Shown here: piece after piece, positions 21,091-32,650 of the stretch | Layout of the letters: every line of letters starts with the position of its first letter | How positions within the stretch are numbered: position 1 is the stretch's first letter | Source of the DNA: Deinococcus metallilatus | GTDB lineage: Bacteria > Deinococcota > Deinococci > Deinococcales > Deinococcaceae | NCBI RefSeq assembly: GCF_004758605.1 | Contig: NZ_CP038511.1 | Coordinates: forward strand, 186,001-250,000 | Direction of reading: 5' to 3' | DNA: 64,000 nucleotides | Translations under genes and position numbers: made by a program | The notes under the pieces: model-generated | The model's database searches: none | Told to the model about the DNA's origin: nothing | The model's input: the letters and a program-made list of their open reading frames with translations, nothing else

Positions 21091-22167
21091 ATGTCTACAC
21101 GTATGCTGCAAGTTGTTCCGCTGCTGGGGTTATTCCTGGGCGTGTCCGCCGCGACCACCCTGGGCGGAGGAGGGGCGCCGGACGTGCGCGGAAGTGTCTG
21201 GGTCGCGGATGAGACGACCGGGAGCCTGACGGTGATCGACGCCGCCACCCGGCGTGTCCAGGCCACCCTGACTGGGGTGCCCTCCCCGCACAACGTTCAG
21301 CTCGCCCCAGGTGGCAAGAGCGTTTGGGCCGTGCTCGGCGAGCAGGCGCGGGCGGTCAAGATTGACGCGGCCAGTTACCGGCTGCTGGGCAGCGTTCCGA
21401 CCGGGACGTCCCCCGCCCACGTCATCGTCAGCCCTGACGGGAAGCGCGCCTACGTCACAAATGGTGAGGACGGCACTGTCACCATTATCGACGCGGCCGC
21501 GCTTCAGCCTCTGGCGACCGTGAAGGTGGGCGCGCACCCGCACGGACTGCGCCCCAGCCCGGACGGCCGGTGGGTCCTGGTGGCGAACACCGGCGGGAAC
21601 AGTGTGAGCTGGATCGACGCCCGGGCGTCCCGCACGGTCGCGGAGGTCCCGGTGGGCCAGGCCCCGGCACAGGTGGCGTTCGCCCCGAACGGCAAGGTGG
21701 CGTACGTGACGCTCCGCGACGAGAATGCGGTGGCCAGGATCGACGTCGCCACCCGGAAGGTTCTCGGAAAGGTGCGGGTGGGTCCCGGGCCGATCCAGCT
21801 CACCGTGACGCCGGACAACCGCTTCGTCCTGGCGGCCAACCAGGGCACCCCGGAGCGCCCCGGCCAGACCCTGTCGGTCATTGACGCCGCGAAGTTCAGC
21901 GTGGTGGCGGACATCGCGACCGGCGCGGGCGCCCACGGCGTGACGGTGGACCCCACCGGGCGCTTCGCGTACGTCACCAACACCTACGCGAACACCCTCG
22001 CGGTCGTGGACCTAGCCACGCGCCGCACGGTTGCCCGGGTGCCGACCGGGAAGGGGCCGAACGGGGTGAGCGTCTCGCCCCTCGCGCCAGCCCCGGGGGG
22101 CGTCCGTGACCTGGGTCTGCGCCAGGTGGAGCCGAGCACCGGCGGGGAACACGAGAGCCACCACTGA
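21091..22167 (+). CDS. YVTN beta-propeller protein (first copy)
   Basis: A 358-residue exported protein with an N-terminal signal sequence (residues 1-22) and seven-bladed propeller repeats: IDAATRRV, VSPDGKRAYVTN, PSPDGRWVLVAN, FAPNGKVAYVTL, VTPDNRFVLAAN and VDPTGRFAYVTN. This is the YncE/lactonase-like fold. It ends in a His-containing tail (GGEHESHH). It is the first gene after box C, and the following genes point the same way (aldolase remnant, GAPDH, Rieske, DUF4396, multicopper oxidase), but the gaps make a single transcript uncertain. Function unknown. Confidence 0.85.
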   Translation: MSTRMLQVVPLLGLFLGVSAATTLGGGGAPDVRGSVWVADETTGSLTVIDAATRRVQATLTGVPSPHNVQLAPGGKSVWAVLGEQARAVKIDAASYRLLGSVPTGTSPAHVIVSPDGKRAYVTNGEDGTVTIIDAAALQPLATVKVGAHPHGLRPSPDGRWVLVANTGGNSVSWIDARASRTVAEVPVGQAPAQVAFAPNGKVAYVTLRDENAVARIDVATRKVLGKVRVGPGPIQLTVTPDNRFVLAANQGTPERPGQTLSVIDAAKFSVVADIATGAGAHGVTVDPTGRFAYVTNTYANTLAVVDLATRRTVARVPTGKGPNGVSVSPLAPAPGGVRDLGLRQVEPSTGGEHESHH

Positions 22168-22244
22168 GAGGGCGCCCCACCCACCGGTGGAGCCAGCCGC
22201 CTCTTCGTCCGCATCCCGGACCCCTGCACACCCCAGGAGCAGCC

Positions 22245-23034
22245 ATGACGCCCCTCACGATCGGGAAACTGCGCGGCCTGCAACGCCTCGCAACCCGGGA
22301 AGGGCTGTTGGTGATGAGGGCCCTCGATCACCGCGGATCTATCCAGCGCATGATGGGCCCCCGTCACCCGGAATCCGGGGATGCCGCGCGCCTCACTGGG
22401 TACAAGCTGGACCTCACCCGCGCCCTGGCCCCGGTGTCCGTATGGGGCGGCGCAGGGCATCGCGGTGGAAGCGCTGCCGGGGAACACGGGCCTACGGGTC
22501 GGCACGGAGGCCACCGGGTACAACGACGACCACGGGGCGCGGCTCACCACGTTCCACCCGGGTTGGAGGGGGCAGCCGATCCGCCGGATGGGCGCGGACG
22601 CCGCCAAGCTGCTGGTGTATTACCACCCGGCCCGGGAGAACGCCGCAGCGCGTCAGCGGGAGGTGACGGCCGCGCTCATCGCCGCCTGCCGGGAGGAGGA
22701 CCTGCCCGCCCTGGTCGAGCCCGTCGCCTCCCCCGGCGCACCGCGAGACGAGGACCCGGCGGGTGTTTGCCCGACGTCAGGCCGAACAGGTGGTCCGCGG
22801 CGCCCAGGACCTTCCCGCGCTGGGCGTGGACGTGCTCAGGGTGGAGTTTCCCGCCGACCCGCGCTTCGTGCAGGACGAGGACTGCATGCGCGAGGTGTCC
22901 AGCGCCCCGCGAATCTTGCTGTCGGACGGCGTGCCCGTCGAGGTGCTCACTTGCCAGGTGGGGACCGCGGCTCAGGCCGGGGCGTGCGGCTGCCGGACGT
23001 CCCGTATGGCGGGAGGCGCTGGGCTTGGGGATGA
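22245..23034 (+). pseudogene. Broken tagatose-1,6-bisphosphate aldolase
   Basis: LacD/tagatose-bisphosphate aldolase sequence in three successive frames: MTPLTIGKLRGLQRL..LVMRALDHRGS (catalytic-strand start), then AQGIAVEALPGNTGLRVGTEATGY and MGADAAKLLVYYHPARE in the next frame, then FARRQAEQVV..LGVDVLRVEFPADPRF and ILLSDGVPVEVL in the third. The Schiff-base region KLLVYYHP is kept, but two frameshifts and a deletion (after the first third) break the protein. Normal length would be near 330 residues. It may have worked with the GAPDH next door. Confidence 0.75.
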
Positions 23035-23343
23035 GCGGGAGGGCAGGCATGGGCTCGGCGCCGTGGGGGGCGAGCCCGGCCGCCTCGTGAGCGTCGACGA
23101 GCACTGGTGCGCCCGCTCCGGGGTCTCGCCCGCTCCGGGGTCTAGAGAGGGTGAAGCTGTGGCCCTCCTGCTCGACGCGCCGCGGGAGCCCCGACAAGTC
23201 CTCGCGGGACGGGTCCCGGACCACCAGGCCGGGGAAGGGGCTCAGCGCAGCTTCAGCCACTCGACAGGGCCCGCTTGGTCCGGCGGCCTAGGCTGGGTCC
23301 CGAGGGGCACTCCGCCTCTGACGTTCTGGAAGGAGAGGACCGC
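23035..23343. other. Tail of aldolase relic, no gene
   Basis: 309 bp of degenerate sequence after the aldolase remnant, including a 17-bp tandem duplication (listed separately). The last 60 bp hold the leader of the GAPDH gene with a GGAAGGAGAG site. Confidence 0.4.
23110..23143. repeat. 17-bp tandem duplication
   Basis: The unit CGCCCGCTCCGGGGTCT is present twice without a gap (23110-23126 and 23127-23143). It is in non-coding sequence beside a pseudogene and looks like a recent slippage event. Confidence 0.9.
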
Positions 23344-24465
23344 ATGAAATCAGCCAAGGTGCGGGTGGCCGTCAACGGCTACGGTGTCATCGGCAAGCGC
23401 GTCGCGGACGCGGTGAGCGCGCAGGACGACATGGAACTTGTGGGCGTGGCGGATGTGGTGCCGGACTACCGCATCCGTGTCGCGGTCGAGCGCGGGTACC
23501 CAGTGTACGCCAGCCTCCCGGAAAGGTCGGGCGAGTTGCAGGCCGCCGGGGTGCCGGTGGCCGGAACGCTCCAGGACCTGCTGGCGCAGGTGGACGTGGT
23601 GGTGGACTGCGCCCCCAAGAGGGTCGCGGCCGCCAACCAGGCCGCGTACCAGGCGGCGGGCGTCAAGCCAATTTGGCAGGGGGGGGAGAAGCACGAACTG
23701 GCGGGGTACTCGTTCGTGGCGCAGGTGAATTACGAGGGGGCACTGAACCGCGACTCCGCGCGGGTGGTGTCCTGCAATACCACCGCCCTCAGCCGGATCA
23801 GCCACGCGCTGCACGGGCGTGGCCTGGCCAGACGCGTGCGGGCCGTGCTGATGCGGCGGGCGACCGACCCGTGGGAGTCGCACCGGAACGGCATGATCAA
23901 CACGGCCACCCCGGAAACGAAGGTGCCCAGCCATCAGGGACCGGACGCCCAGACGGTGATCCCGGGGCTCGACATCACCACCCTGGCCGGGGCGGGCCCC
24001 TACAACCTCAGCCACCTGCACTTCGCGATGATCGAGACGACGCGCCCCGTGGACGTGGAAGAGTTGCGCGCGATTCTGCTGGAAACGCCGCGCGTGGCCC
24101 TGGTGCGCGCGGCGGATGGCCTGGAGGCGCTCAACAGCGTGATGGAGTTGATGCGCGACCTCCGGCGCCCCCGCGGCGACATGTGGGAAGTGGCGGTCTG
24201 GGAGGACGCCCTGGCCAGCGACGGGCGCGAAGTGTACCTCACTTTCCAGGTGCACAACGAGGCCATCGTGATTCCCGAGAACGTGGACTGCATCCGGGCG
24301 CTCAGCGGCACCGAGCCGGACGCGGCGCGGTCCATCGCGAAAACGGACGCCAGCCTGGGCATCACCCGCCACTTTCTGCCCTCCTCCCGGCCACCACGGG
24401 TGACGCCGGGTCAAGGAACGCCTGCCGGTTCCAAGGGGGCCGAAGAGCCGACGGCCCCCCGGTGA
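23344..24465 (+). CDS. Type II (archaeal-type) glyceraldehyde-3-phosphate dehydrogenase
   Basis: A 373-residue dehydrogenase with an N-terminal NGYGVIGKR Rossmann motif and catalytic SCNTTALSR (Cys144), the arrangement of archaeal type II phosphorylating GAPDH rather than the bacterial SCTTN form. The start is an ATG after GGAAGGAGA. A later [13 protein letters not shown] and [13 protein letters not shown] segment fits the family; the last 25 residues are low-complexity and exceed the usual length of about 340. It is uncommon in bacteria and sits next to a broken aldolase gene, so gene transfer is likely. It may serve triose-phosphate oxidation in a sugar pathway with the phosphoketolase at 27106. 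Confidence 0.85.
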   Translation: MKSAKVRVAVNGYGVIGKRVADAVSAQDDMELVGVADVVPDYRIRVAVERGYPVYASLPERSGELQAAGVPVAGTLQDLLAQVDVVVDCAPKRVAAANQAAYQAAGVKPIWQGGEKHELAGYSFVAQVNYEGALNRDSARVVSCNTTALSRISHALHGRGLARRVRAVLMRRATDPWESHRNGMINTATPETKVPSHQGPDAQTVIPGLDITTLAGAGPYNLSHLHFAMIETTRPVDVEELRAILLETPRVALVRAADGLEALNSVMELMRDLRRPRGDMWEVAVWEDALASDGREVYLTFQVHNEAIVIPENVDCIRALSGTEPDAARSIAKTDASLGITRHFLPSSRPPRVTPGQGTPAGSKGAEEPTAPR

Positions 24466-24479
24466 CCCATGGACAGGTC

Positions 24480-24902
24480 ATGGCAGAGGGAAAGCGTGCG
24501 GACTGCCAGCGAGCCCCTGACCACCGTGCTCCCCGGACGGGTGCGCTCGCCGGGGGCGGCGTGAACGCACCAGGTTCAGGGGCGAGCCGGACGGGGGAGC
24601 GTGTCCGGGTCGGTCGGGTCGCCGACCTGCCCGAGGGTAGCCAGACCAGCGTCCGGGTGGGGGACCAGAACGTCCTCGTCATCCGGGATCAGGGCAGGTT
24701 CTACGCACTGCGCAATCTCTGCACCCACCAGAACTTTCCGCTGGAGGGTGGCCCGGTGGAGGACGGCGCGATCACCTGCCCCAAGCACGGGGCAAGATTC
24801 GATCTCGAGACCGGCCGGGCCCTGCGGCTGCCCGCCGTGAAGCCCGTGCGGCTCTTTCGCGCTGAGGTCGAGGGGGAGGAAGTCTATGTCTCACCGCTGT
24901 AA
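24480..24902 (+). CDS. Rieske [2Fe-2S] domain protein
   Basis: Up to 140 residues; the C-terminal 100 form a Rieske domain with C-T-H-x16-C-P-K-H ligands ([11 protein letters not shown] ... [11 protein letters not shown]). The region before residue 45 is low-complexity and may not be translated. The ATG at 24480 has a weak ribosome site; a GTG at 24561 is the alternative. It resembles the small ferredoxin subunits that feed oxygenases (NirD/BphF-like), with no membrane anchor. No oxygenase is adjacent, so the partner is unknown. Stop is 84 bp before the DUF4396 gene. Confidence 0.75.
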   Translation: MAEGKRADCQRAPDHRAPRTGALAGGGVNAPGSGASRTGERVRVGRVADLPEGSQTSVRVGDQNVLVIRDQGRFYALRNLCTHQNFPLEGGPVEDGAITCPKHGARFDLETGRALRLPAVKPVRLFRAEVEGEEVYVSPL

Positions 24903-24985
24903 CGGCCAGGTGCCGGTCCGCTTGCGGGACGGCGGGAACGCTGTCAACGGGGGGCCGGGAGCCCTCCCGGGAAGGGGCATTCGCC

Positions 24986-25755
24986 GTGGTTGACCTCGAC
25001 ACCGTGTTGCGGGTCTGGTTCGTCCTGGCCGCCCTCACCACGCTGTACGTGGCCTGGGACGCCTTTGCCAACAATCCCGAGATGAAGGTCATGAAGTGGG
25101 GGTGGGTGTTTGTCACGGCGTACACCGGACCGGTCGGCGCGGCGCTGTACGTGCTGTCCTGTCAGGCCCCTGTCGCCGGGCAGCACCCGGAGTTCATCCG
25201 TCCCCTGTGGAAGCAGGGCCTGGGGTCCGCCATCCACTGCCTGGCGGGGGACGCCACCGGCATCATCCTGGCCGCCGCTGTCACCGGGCTGCTGGGGTGG
25301 CCGATGGGGTTCGACCTGCTGGCGGAGTACGTCTTCGGCTTTCTGTTCAGCCTGCTGATCTTCCAGGCGCTGTTCATGCGGAACATGCTGGGCGGCTCGT
25401 ACCTGGCGGCGCTGCGCCGCAGCCTGCTGCCCGAGTTCCTGTCGATGAACGTGATGATGGCAGGCATGGCACCGGTGATGGTCCTGCTGATGAGCCGGGA
25501 CATGGCCGCGATGGAACCTACCTCGCTGCGTTTCTGGGGCGTGATGTCGCTTGCGGCGGTCGTGGGGCTGGCCTTCGCCTATCCCATCAACGTCTGGCTG
25601 GTGAGCGTCCGTTCCAAGGAAGGGATGGGGACCGTCCTGGCCCTCGGGCGGGGCGGCCACAGCCTGACGGCCGAGCGTCACCTCGCTGCCGCCCGTGCGG
25701 AACGGCCCCTGGCCCCCGTGCCTCCCGCCAGCCCCAGCATGAAAGGAATGGAATC

Positions 25756-25759
<4 letters not shown>
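24986..25759 (+). CDS. DUF4396 membrane protein
   Basis: A 257-residue membrane protein with about six spans (for example VWFVLAALTTLYVAWDAF at 10-27 and GDATGIILAAAVTGLLG near 90). It matches DUF4396, whose members are usually next to multicopper oxidases in copper clusters. Several Met-rich stretches (EMKVMK and LSMNVMMAGMAPVM) may help move or bind copper. GTG start after GGGAAGGGG. The stop overlaps the multicopper oxidase start (ATGA), so the two are coupled. Role not known. Confidence 0.8.
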
Positions 25760-27033
<1,274 letters not shown>

Positions 27034-27060
27034 ACGGCCGGGAAGCCCGGGGAAAGTTCA

Positions 27061-27091
27061 CCGGGACCGCGTCACCCCCCCGCGGTCCCGG
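27061..27091. terminator. Hairpin between convergent genes
   Basis: An 11-bp perfect stem (CCGGGACCGCG and its complement) with a 9-nt loop. It lies between the multicopper oxidase and phosphoketolase 3' ends, with no T tract, so it may act on both strands as a weak terminator. Confidence 0.55.
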
Positions 27092-27105
27092 CAGCCGGTG
27101 GTGCC

Positions 27106-29496
27106 TCAGCCGCGCCAGGTCCAGTTCTTTACCTCGGGCAGGTCATCGCCGTGTTCCCGGATGTACGCGTGGTGCTCGGCGAGGCGGTCGCGCATCCGCT
27201 GCCCGAAATGCGCCCCCACCTCTCGCAGGCGCGGCACCCGGTTCACCACGTCCAGGGCGAGGTGGAAGCGGTCGAGGTCGTTCAGCACCGTCATGTCGAA
27301 GGGCGTGGTCGTCGTCCCCTCCTCCTTGTAGCCGCGCACATGCAGGTTGGGGTGGTTCGTGCGGCGGTAGGTGAGGCGGTGGATCAACCAGGGGTAGCCG
27401 TGATACGCGAAGATGATGGGGCGGTCGGTGGTGAAGAGGCGGTCGAACTCCTGGTGGGTGAGGCCGTGGGGGTGCTCCTCGTGGGGTTGCAGCGTCATCA
27501 GGTCCACCACGTTCACCACCCGGATCTTCAGGTCCGGGAAGGCCTCCCGCAGCAGGTCCACCGCCGCGAGCGTCTCCAGGGTGGGCACGTCCCCCGCGCA
27601 GGCCATCACCACGTCGGGCTCCGCCCCCGCGTCGGTGCTCGCCCAGGACCAGATGCCCACGCCCGCCGCGCAGTGGCGCGCGGCCTCGTCCATGCCCAGC
27701 CACTGGGGAGCGGGCTGTTTCCCGGCCACGATCACGTTCACGTACTGGCGGCTGCGCAGGCAGTGGTCGGCCACCGAGAGCAGCGTGTTCGCGTCGGGCG
27801 GCAGGTACACCCGCACCACGTCCGCCTTCTTGTTCACCACGTGGTCGATGAAGCCGGGGTCCTGGTGCGAGAAGCCGTTGTGGTCCTGCCGCCACACGTG
27901 CGAGGTAAGCAGGTAGTTCAGGCTCGCGATCGGTCGACGCCAGGGGAGGTCGTTGGTGGTCTTCAGCCACTTGGCGTGCTGGTTGAACATCGAGTCCACG
28001 ATGTGGATGAACGCCTCGTAGCACGAGAACAGCCCGTGCCGTCCGGTCAGCAGGTAGCCCTCCAGCCAGCCCTGGAGCACCTGCTCGCTCAGCAGTTCCA
28101 TGACCCGCCCGTCCGGGGACAGGTGCTCGTCGGTCGGGAGGACTGGCCCCAGCCACGTCTTCGTGGTGGCCCCGTACACGGCGTCCAGACGGTTCGAGGC
28201 CGTCTCGTCCGGCCCGAACAGCCGGAAGTTCACCGGGTTCTTCGCCATCACGTCCCTCAGGAAGGTGCCGAGCACGCGGGTCGCCTCGGCGGTTACCCCG
28301 CCGGGCCGGGGCACGGGGACGGCGTACAGGCGGAAATCGGGCAGCTCCAGGGGCCGCAGCAGCAGTCCCCCGTTCGCCACCGGATTGGCCCCCATCCGCC
28401 GCGTTCCCCGTGGCGCGAGGGCCGTGAGTTCCGGCCGCAGCCGCCCGCTGTCGTCGAAGAGCTCCTCCGGACGGTAGCTGCGGAGCCACGCCTCCAGGGC
28501 GCGCAGGTGATCGGGAGACTCGAACAGCCCCGCGAGCGGCACCTGGTGGGAACGCCAGGTTCCCTCCACGGGGAGGCCGTCCACCTCCCGCGGCCCGGTC
28601 CAGCCCTTGGGACTCCGCAGCACGATCAGCGGCCAGTGGGGCCGCGAGGTCGCGCCCTCTTCCCGCGCCGCGCGCTGGATCGCCGTGATGTCGGCCCAGA
28701 CCTGTTCCAGCGTGGCGGCCATCTTGCCGTGCATCTCGGCCGGATCGTCGCCCTCCACCAGGTAGGGCCGGTGCCCATACCCCGTGAGCAGCGCCTCCAG
28801 CTCCGCCCCGTCCAGGCGGCCCAGCACGGTGGGATTGGCGATCTTGTACCCGTTGAGGTGCAGGATGGGCAGCACCGCCCCGTCCCGCGCCGGGTTCAGG
28901 AACTTGTTGGCGTGCCAGCTCGCCGCCAGGGCGCCCGTCTCCGCCTCGCCGTCGCCGACCACGCAGGCGACGAGGAGCCCCGGGTGGTCGAAGGCGGCCC
29001 CATACGCGTGCGCGAGGCTGTAACCCAGTTCGCCCCCCTCGTGGATGGAGCCGGGCGTCTCGGGGGCCACGTGGCTGGGAATACCGCCGGGGAAGGAGAA
29101 CTGCTTGAACAGCCGCCGCAGGCCCGCCTCGTTCTGCCCCACTTCCGGGTAGACCTCACTGTAGGTGCCTTCCAGGTAGGTGTTCGCCACCAGGCCGGGG
29201 CCGCCGTGCCCGGGACCGGCGACGTACAGCACGCTCAAGTCATGCGCCCGGATCAGCCGGTTGAGGTGGGCGTAGATGAAGTTCAGCCCGGGTGTGGTGC
29301 CCCAGTGGCCCAGGAGCCGGGGCTTGACGTGGTCCAGGCTGAGGGGTTCCCGCAGCAGCGGGTTGTCCAGCAGGTAGATCTGGCCCACCGACAGGTAGTT
29401 CGCGGCGCGCCAGTACGCGTCGAGCAGGCGCAGTTCCTCGGGGGACAGGGGCGACGGGCCAGGCGGGGTGGCGGAAAGGGCAGGTCGGGGAGTCAT
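27106..29496 (-). CDS. xfp: Phosphoketolase (xylulose-5-P/fructose-6-P)
   Basis: A 796-residue thiamine-diphosphate enzyme, the normal length. Signatures: [51 protein letters not shown], and the ThDP motif [22 protein letters not shown]...[11 protein letters not shown]. It splits xylulose-5-phosphate or fructose-6-phosphate with phosphate into acetyl phosphate and a triose or tetrose phosphate. The start is the ATG after GGAGGC; 34 in-frame codons upstream lack a ribosome site. It stands alone on the minus strand; sugar neighbours are the archaeal-type GAPDH and the GH1 enzyme. Confidence 0.93.
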   Translation of the reverse strand: MTPRPALSATPPGPSPLSPEELRLLDAYWRAANYLSVGQIYLLDNPLLREPLSLDHVKPRLLGHWGTTPGLNFIYAHLNRLIRAHDLSVLYVAGPGHGGPGLVANTYLEGTYSEVYPEVGQNEAGLRRLFKQFSFPGGIPSHVAPETPGSIHEGGELGYSLAHAYGAAFDHPGLLVACVVGDGEAETGALAASWHANKFLNPARDGAVLPILHLNGYKIANPTVLGRLDGAELEALLTGYGHRPYLVEGDDPAEMHGKMAATLEQVWADITAIQRAAREEGATSRPHWPLIVLRSPKGWTGPREVDGLPVEGTWRSHQVPLAGLFESPDHLRALEAWLRSYRPEELFDDSGRLRPELTALAPRGTRRMGANPVANGGLLLRPLELPDFRLYAVPVPRPGGVTAEATRVLGTFLRDVMAKNPVNFRLFGPDETASNRLDAVYGATTKTWLGPVLPTDEHLSPDGRVMELLSEQVLQGWLEGYLLTGRHGLFSCYEAFIHIVDSMFNQHAKWLKTTNDLPWRRPIASLNYLLTSHVWRQDHNGFSHQDPGFIDHVVNKKADVVRVYLPPDANTLLSVADHCLRSRQYVNVIVAGKQPAPQWLGMDEAARHCAAGVGIWSWASTDAGAEPDVVMACAGDVPTLETLAAVDLLREAFPDLKIRVVNVVDLMTLQPHEEHPHGLTHQEFDRLFTTDRPIIFAYHGYPWLIHRLTYRRTNHPNLHVRGYKEEGTTTTPFDMTVLNDLDRFHLALDVVNRVPRLREVGAHFGQRMRDRLAEHHAYIREHGDDLPEVKNWTWRG

Positions 29497-29774
29497 GGGG
29501 GCCTCCGGCGTGGGAAAGCGGGCAGGTGGGACCGGCAAGGCTGATCCCGGGGACAGCAGGACTGGCGCGACCAGGGTCAGCGGTGGGGGCGTCCGCACGG
29601 CGCCGGTCCTCCAAGCCTAGATGGCCTGCCTGAGCGGCACCCGCGTGGGACCTGAGCCGACGCTGAGGGCCTCACGCCGCCTGCACCGCGAACGCTGGGG
29701 TGGCCCCCTTGCCCTTTTCCAGCCGGGTGGGGGTCCCTCCTCTTCCAGCGGTGAGGCAGAATGAACGCTGGGGC

Positions 29775-30449
29775 ATGGAACGCATCCTGGTGATTGATGA
29801 CGACGGGGGGGTCACGGCGGCCCTCAAGCGGGGCCTCACCTTCGAGGGGTACGCCGTGGAGGTGGCCGCGTCGGGCGAGTCGGGCCTCCGCCTCCTGCGG
29901 GGCCAGACCCCTGACCTGGTGATCCTCGACGTGATGATGCCGGGGGTGGACGGGCTGGAGGTGCTGCGCCGGCTGCGCGCCGCCGGGGATGACACCCCCG
30001 TGCTGCTGCTGACTGCGCGCGACGAGGACCGGGACCAGATCGCGGGGCTGGAGGCGGGGGCCGACGACTACGTCGTGAAGCCCTTTACCTTCGACGTGCT
30101 GCTCGCGCGGGTGCGGACCCTCCTGCGCCGCCGCCGGACAGAGCGCCCCACGGTCCTGCGCTGTGCCGACCTGACGCTGGAGGTCGAGGGGCACGTGGTC
30201 CGCCGGGGGGGGCGGGTCGTGCCGCTCACCCACCTCGAGTTCAGGCTGTTGCGGGAGCTGCTGGAAGGCCAGGGCCGGGTGCTGTCCAAGCAGCGGCTGC
30301 TCGACCGGGTGTGGGACAAGTCGTATTTCGGAGACGTGAACGTCGTGGAGGTATGCGTGAAGCAGTTGCGCCACAAGCTGGAGGAACCCGGGGAAGAGCG
30401 CCTGATCCACACCGTGCGCGGCGCCGGGTACGTGCTGCGCCGGGAGTGA
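29775..30449 (+). CDS. OmpR-family response regulator (first system)
   Basis: A 224-residue regulator. Receiver domain: acidic pair VIDDD, phospho-acceptor Asp52 in LVILDVMMPG, switch T in LLLTAR, and conserved Lys in VVKPF. The C-terminal winged helix of the OmpR/PhoB type includes LTHLEFRLLRELLEG and VRGAGYVLRRE. Its stop overlaps the kinase gene start (GTGA), so the pair is coupled. No direct-repeat box of the TTTACA type precedes it. It could be the CopR-like regulator of the downstream HMA/DUF2933 group, but targets are not evident. Confidence 0.9.
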   Translation: MERILVIDDDGGVTAALKRGLTFEGYAVEVAASGESGLRLLRGQTPDLVILDVMMPGVDGLEVLRRLRAAGDDTPVLLLTARDEDRDQIAGLEAGADDYVVKPFTFDVLLARVRTLLRRRRTERPTVLRCADLTLEVEGHVVRRGGRVVPLTHLEFRLLRELLEGQGRVLSKQRLLDRVWDKSYFGDVNVVEVCVKQLRHKLEEPGEERLIHTVRGAGYVLRRE

Positions 30450-31942
30450 GCGCCGCCGGGGCCGGTGGGGGGCCCGGCCGGTCGCGCCTATCGTGGAGGT
30501 TGCCCCTGCGCTGGCGCCTGGCGCTGGTGTACGGCCTCGGCTGCGCCCTGGCCCTGTTCGCCTCGGGCCTCCTCAGCTACGCCTTTCACACCCGCAGCCA
30601 TTACGATGAACTCGACCGCGTCCTGGTGGACCGCGCGCTGCACCTGGCGGCCGAGGTGCGGCAGGCAGGAACGCGGGTGAACACCGATCTTCAGGCTGGG
30701 GGCCTCCCGGTCCTGTCCGGCGTGTATGGCCCCGACGGGCGGGTGCGGCGCCGGAGCGCGGCGGCCCCGGCCTTGGTGCAGGCGTCCCCGCCCCAGGTGC
30801 TCGCCGCGCCCGCCGGACCCGCCTACGCCGGCGTGGTGGCGCTGTTTCCCCGGCTGACGCCGCCCCCGCCGCACCCGGCCGGGGGTGCGTTCGGGCTGCT
30901 GGTCGGGGAGCAGCGCTGGCGGGTCTTCGTGCTGCCCGTGCGCGCGGGGGGCACGGCGCTCGGCTATGTCGAGACCCTCACCCCGCTGGGACTGCTGGAC
31001 CGTTCGGTCGCCCGGCTGAGAACGGTGCTGCTCGGGGTGGGCACGCTGTGCCTGCTCGGCGCGCTGGCCGCGACCTGGTTCACCGCGGGGCGGCTGCTGC
31101 GGCCCCTGGAGGCCATGACGGCGGCCGCCCGCGAGATCGCCCGCTCGCGGGAGCCGACGGCGCGGGTGGCACCGCCACCCCACGACGACGAGGTCGGCGA
31201 GCTGGCGCGGACCTTCAACACCATGCTGGAGAGCCTGGAGGAGTCGGCGCAGACCCAGCGCCGCTTTATCGCGGACGCCTCCCACGAGTTGCGGGCCCCC
31301 CTGACGGTCGTCCGGGCCAACCTGGACCTGTTGCGGCGCTACCCGGACATGCCGGAGGCGGAGCGTGCGGACGTCGTGCGGGAAGCCGAGCGGGAGAGCG
31401 AGCGCATGACCCGCCTCGTCGGCCAGTTGTTGACCCTGGCGCGCGGGGACGCGGGCCTGGGCATCCGGCGGGGACAGGTCGTGCTGGAGGCGCTGGTCCG
31501 CGAGACGGTCCAGGAGGCGCAACACCTGGCACGCGGGCAGCGGCTGGCGCTCGGGCCCGTCGACGCGGCGACCGTGGAGGGGGACGGGGACCGGCTCAAG
31601 CAACTCCTGCTCATCCTGCTGGACAACGCGGTGCACTACACCCCGCCGGGAGGGCAAGTCAACGTCACGCTACGGCGTGACGGCCCGGCGGCGAGGCTGA
31701 CGGTAAGCGACACGGGCGTCGGCATCGCCGGGCCGGACCTGCCGCGGGTGTTCGAGCGCTTCTACCGGGGCGCCCCGGCCCGCACCCACCACCCGGGGGG
31801 CAGCGGCCTGGGCCTTCCGATCGCCCGCTGGATCGCCGAGCAGCACGGCGGCAGCCTGCGGCTGGCAAGCCGGCCGGGCGTGGGGACCCAGGTCACCTTC
31901 GAACTGCCCGTCGCGCCGGGGACCGGACCCGGCGGCCGTTAG
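30446..31942 (+). CDS. Sensor histidine kinase (first system)
   Basis: A 498-residue kinase. It has two spans (about 27-47 and 190-210) around an extracytoplasmic sensor domain, a HAMP linker ending EVGELARTFNTML, the phospho-acceptor His in DASHELRAPL (near residue 279), and HATPase motifs: N-box DNAVHYT, G1 DTGVGI, and G2 GGSGLGLPIA. The GTG start overlaps the response-regulator stop. The sensor region has no Cys or Met-rich pattern that would name a metal. Pairs with the regulator just upstream. Confidence 0.9.
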   Translation: MSAAGAGGGPGRSRLSWRLPLRWRLALVYGLGCALALFASGLLSYAFHTRSHYDELDRVLVDRALHLAAEVRQAGTRVNTDLQAGGLPVLSGVYGPDGRVRRRSAAAPALVQASPPQVLAAPAGPAYAGVVALFPRLTPPPPHPAGGAFGLLVGEQRWRVFVLPVRAGGTALGYVETLTPLGLLDRSVARLRTVLLGVGTLCLLGALAATWFTAGRLLRPLEAMTAAAREIARSREPTARVAPPPHDDEVGELARTFNTMLESLEESAQTQRRFIADASHELRAPLTVVRANLDLLRRYPDMPEAERADVVREAERESERMTRLVGQLLTLARGDAGLGIRRGQVVLEALVRETVQEAQHLARGQRLALGPVDAATVEGDGDRLKQLLLILLDNAVHYTPPGGQVNVTLRRDGPAARLTVSDTGVGIAGPDLPRVFERFYRGAPARTHHPGGSGLGLPIARWIAEQHGGSLRLASRPGVGTQVTFELPVAPGTGPGGR

Positions 31943-32100
31943 TTCGGCGGGCCGTTGCCGGGGAGAGTGAACCCGTGCACCTCAGCCAACCCACAGGAAC
32001 GGCGCAGCGGGCCCTCAAGGGTGGGCGGCAGACTGGGGGTGACGCCCGAATGTGCCCCGGCAGAGTGCAGGGGCCACCACGGGCGCGGCAAGGAGGAGCG

Positions 32101-32328
32101 ATGCACACCACCCAGCGCCTGACCATTCCCATTGACGGGCTCGGGTGCGGTGGGGCCCTGCGGGCGGAGGGCGTTCTGTCCCGGCTGCCGGGTGTCATCC
32201 GGGCCTATGTCAACCCCGCCACCGAGATGGGGTATGTGGAGTATGACCCGGGCCAGTTCGACCTCTCGCACCTGCGTTCCGCACTGGCCCGGGCCGGCTT
32301 CGAGGCAGGCCCGCCCAGCATCCGGTGA
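32101..32328 (+). CDS. HMA-like small protein lacking the CxxC pair
   Basis: A 75-residue ferredoxin-like fold similar to heavy-metal-associated domains: LTIPIDGLGCGGAL, then LSRLPGVIRAYVNPATEMGYVEYDPGQ, then LRSALARAGFEA. The metal loop reads G-L-G-C-G-G, so only one Cys of the usual C-x-x-C is kept. Strong ribosome site (AAGGAGGAG). It may bind metal as a dimer, or not at all. First gene of a run with DUF2933 and a methyltransferase, as seen in copper and silver clusters. Confidence 0.7.
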   Translation: MHTTQRLTIPIDGLGCGGALRAEGVLSRLPGVIRAYVNPATEMGYVEYDPGQFDLSHLRSALARAGFEAGPPSIR

Positions 32329-32416
32329 GGGTCCTGCCCGGAGTTCACCGTCGGCCGTCGGCCCCGGTATGGGGCACGGCCGGGATCCGGCGACGTTGCC
32401 CGGGTCAGGGGGAAGA

Positions 32417-32650
32417 ATGAGACACCTGCTGCGCACGGCCGGGGGCCTGGTCTTCCTGGCCTTTCTGGGAATCGCGGGCTTTTTCCTCGTCACGGAGCAC
32501 ACGGCCCATGTGTTCGGGGCGCTGCCCCTCGTGCTGGTCCTGCTGTGTCCGCTGATGCACCTCTGGATGCATGGGCATGGGGGACAGGGCCACGCGGGTC
32601 CGGGCGCGGACCTGCAAGACGGTTCCTCCCGGGGAGGGGATGCGCGGTGA
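32417..32650 (+). CDS. DUF2933 small membrane protein
   Basis: A 77-residue protein with two hydrophobic segments (about residues 9-27 and 32-48) and a His-rich C-terminal part (HLWMHGHGGQGH), the DUF2933 layout. Such proteins accompany copper-resistance genes. The stop overlaps the next gene (GTGA). Function unknown; the His/Met cluster suggests metal binding on one face of the membrane. Confidence 0.75.
   Translation: MRHLLRTAGGLVFLAFLGIAGFFLVTEHTAHVFGALPLVLVLLCPLMHLWMHGHGGQGHAGPGADLQDGSSRGGDAR

Noticed and set aside
23673..24480. Upstream extension of the Rieske frame
   Set aside because: It overlaps the GAPDH gene out of frame and is Arg/Gly-rich; only the part after 24480 shows a domain.
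27151..29544. Open frame opposite phosphoketolase
   Set aside because: Shadow of a motif-rich gene; Val/His/Gln/Arg composition typical of antisense GC-rich DNA.
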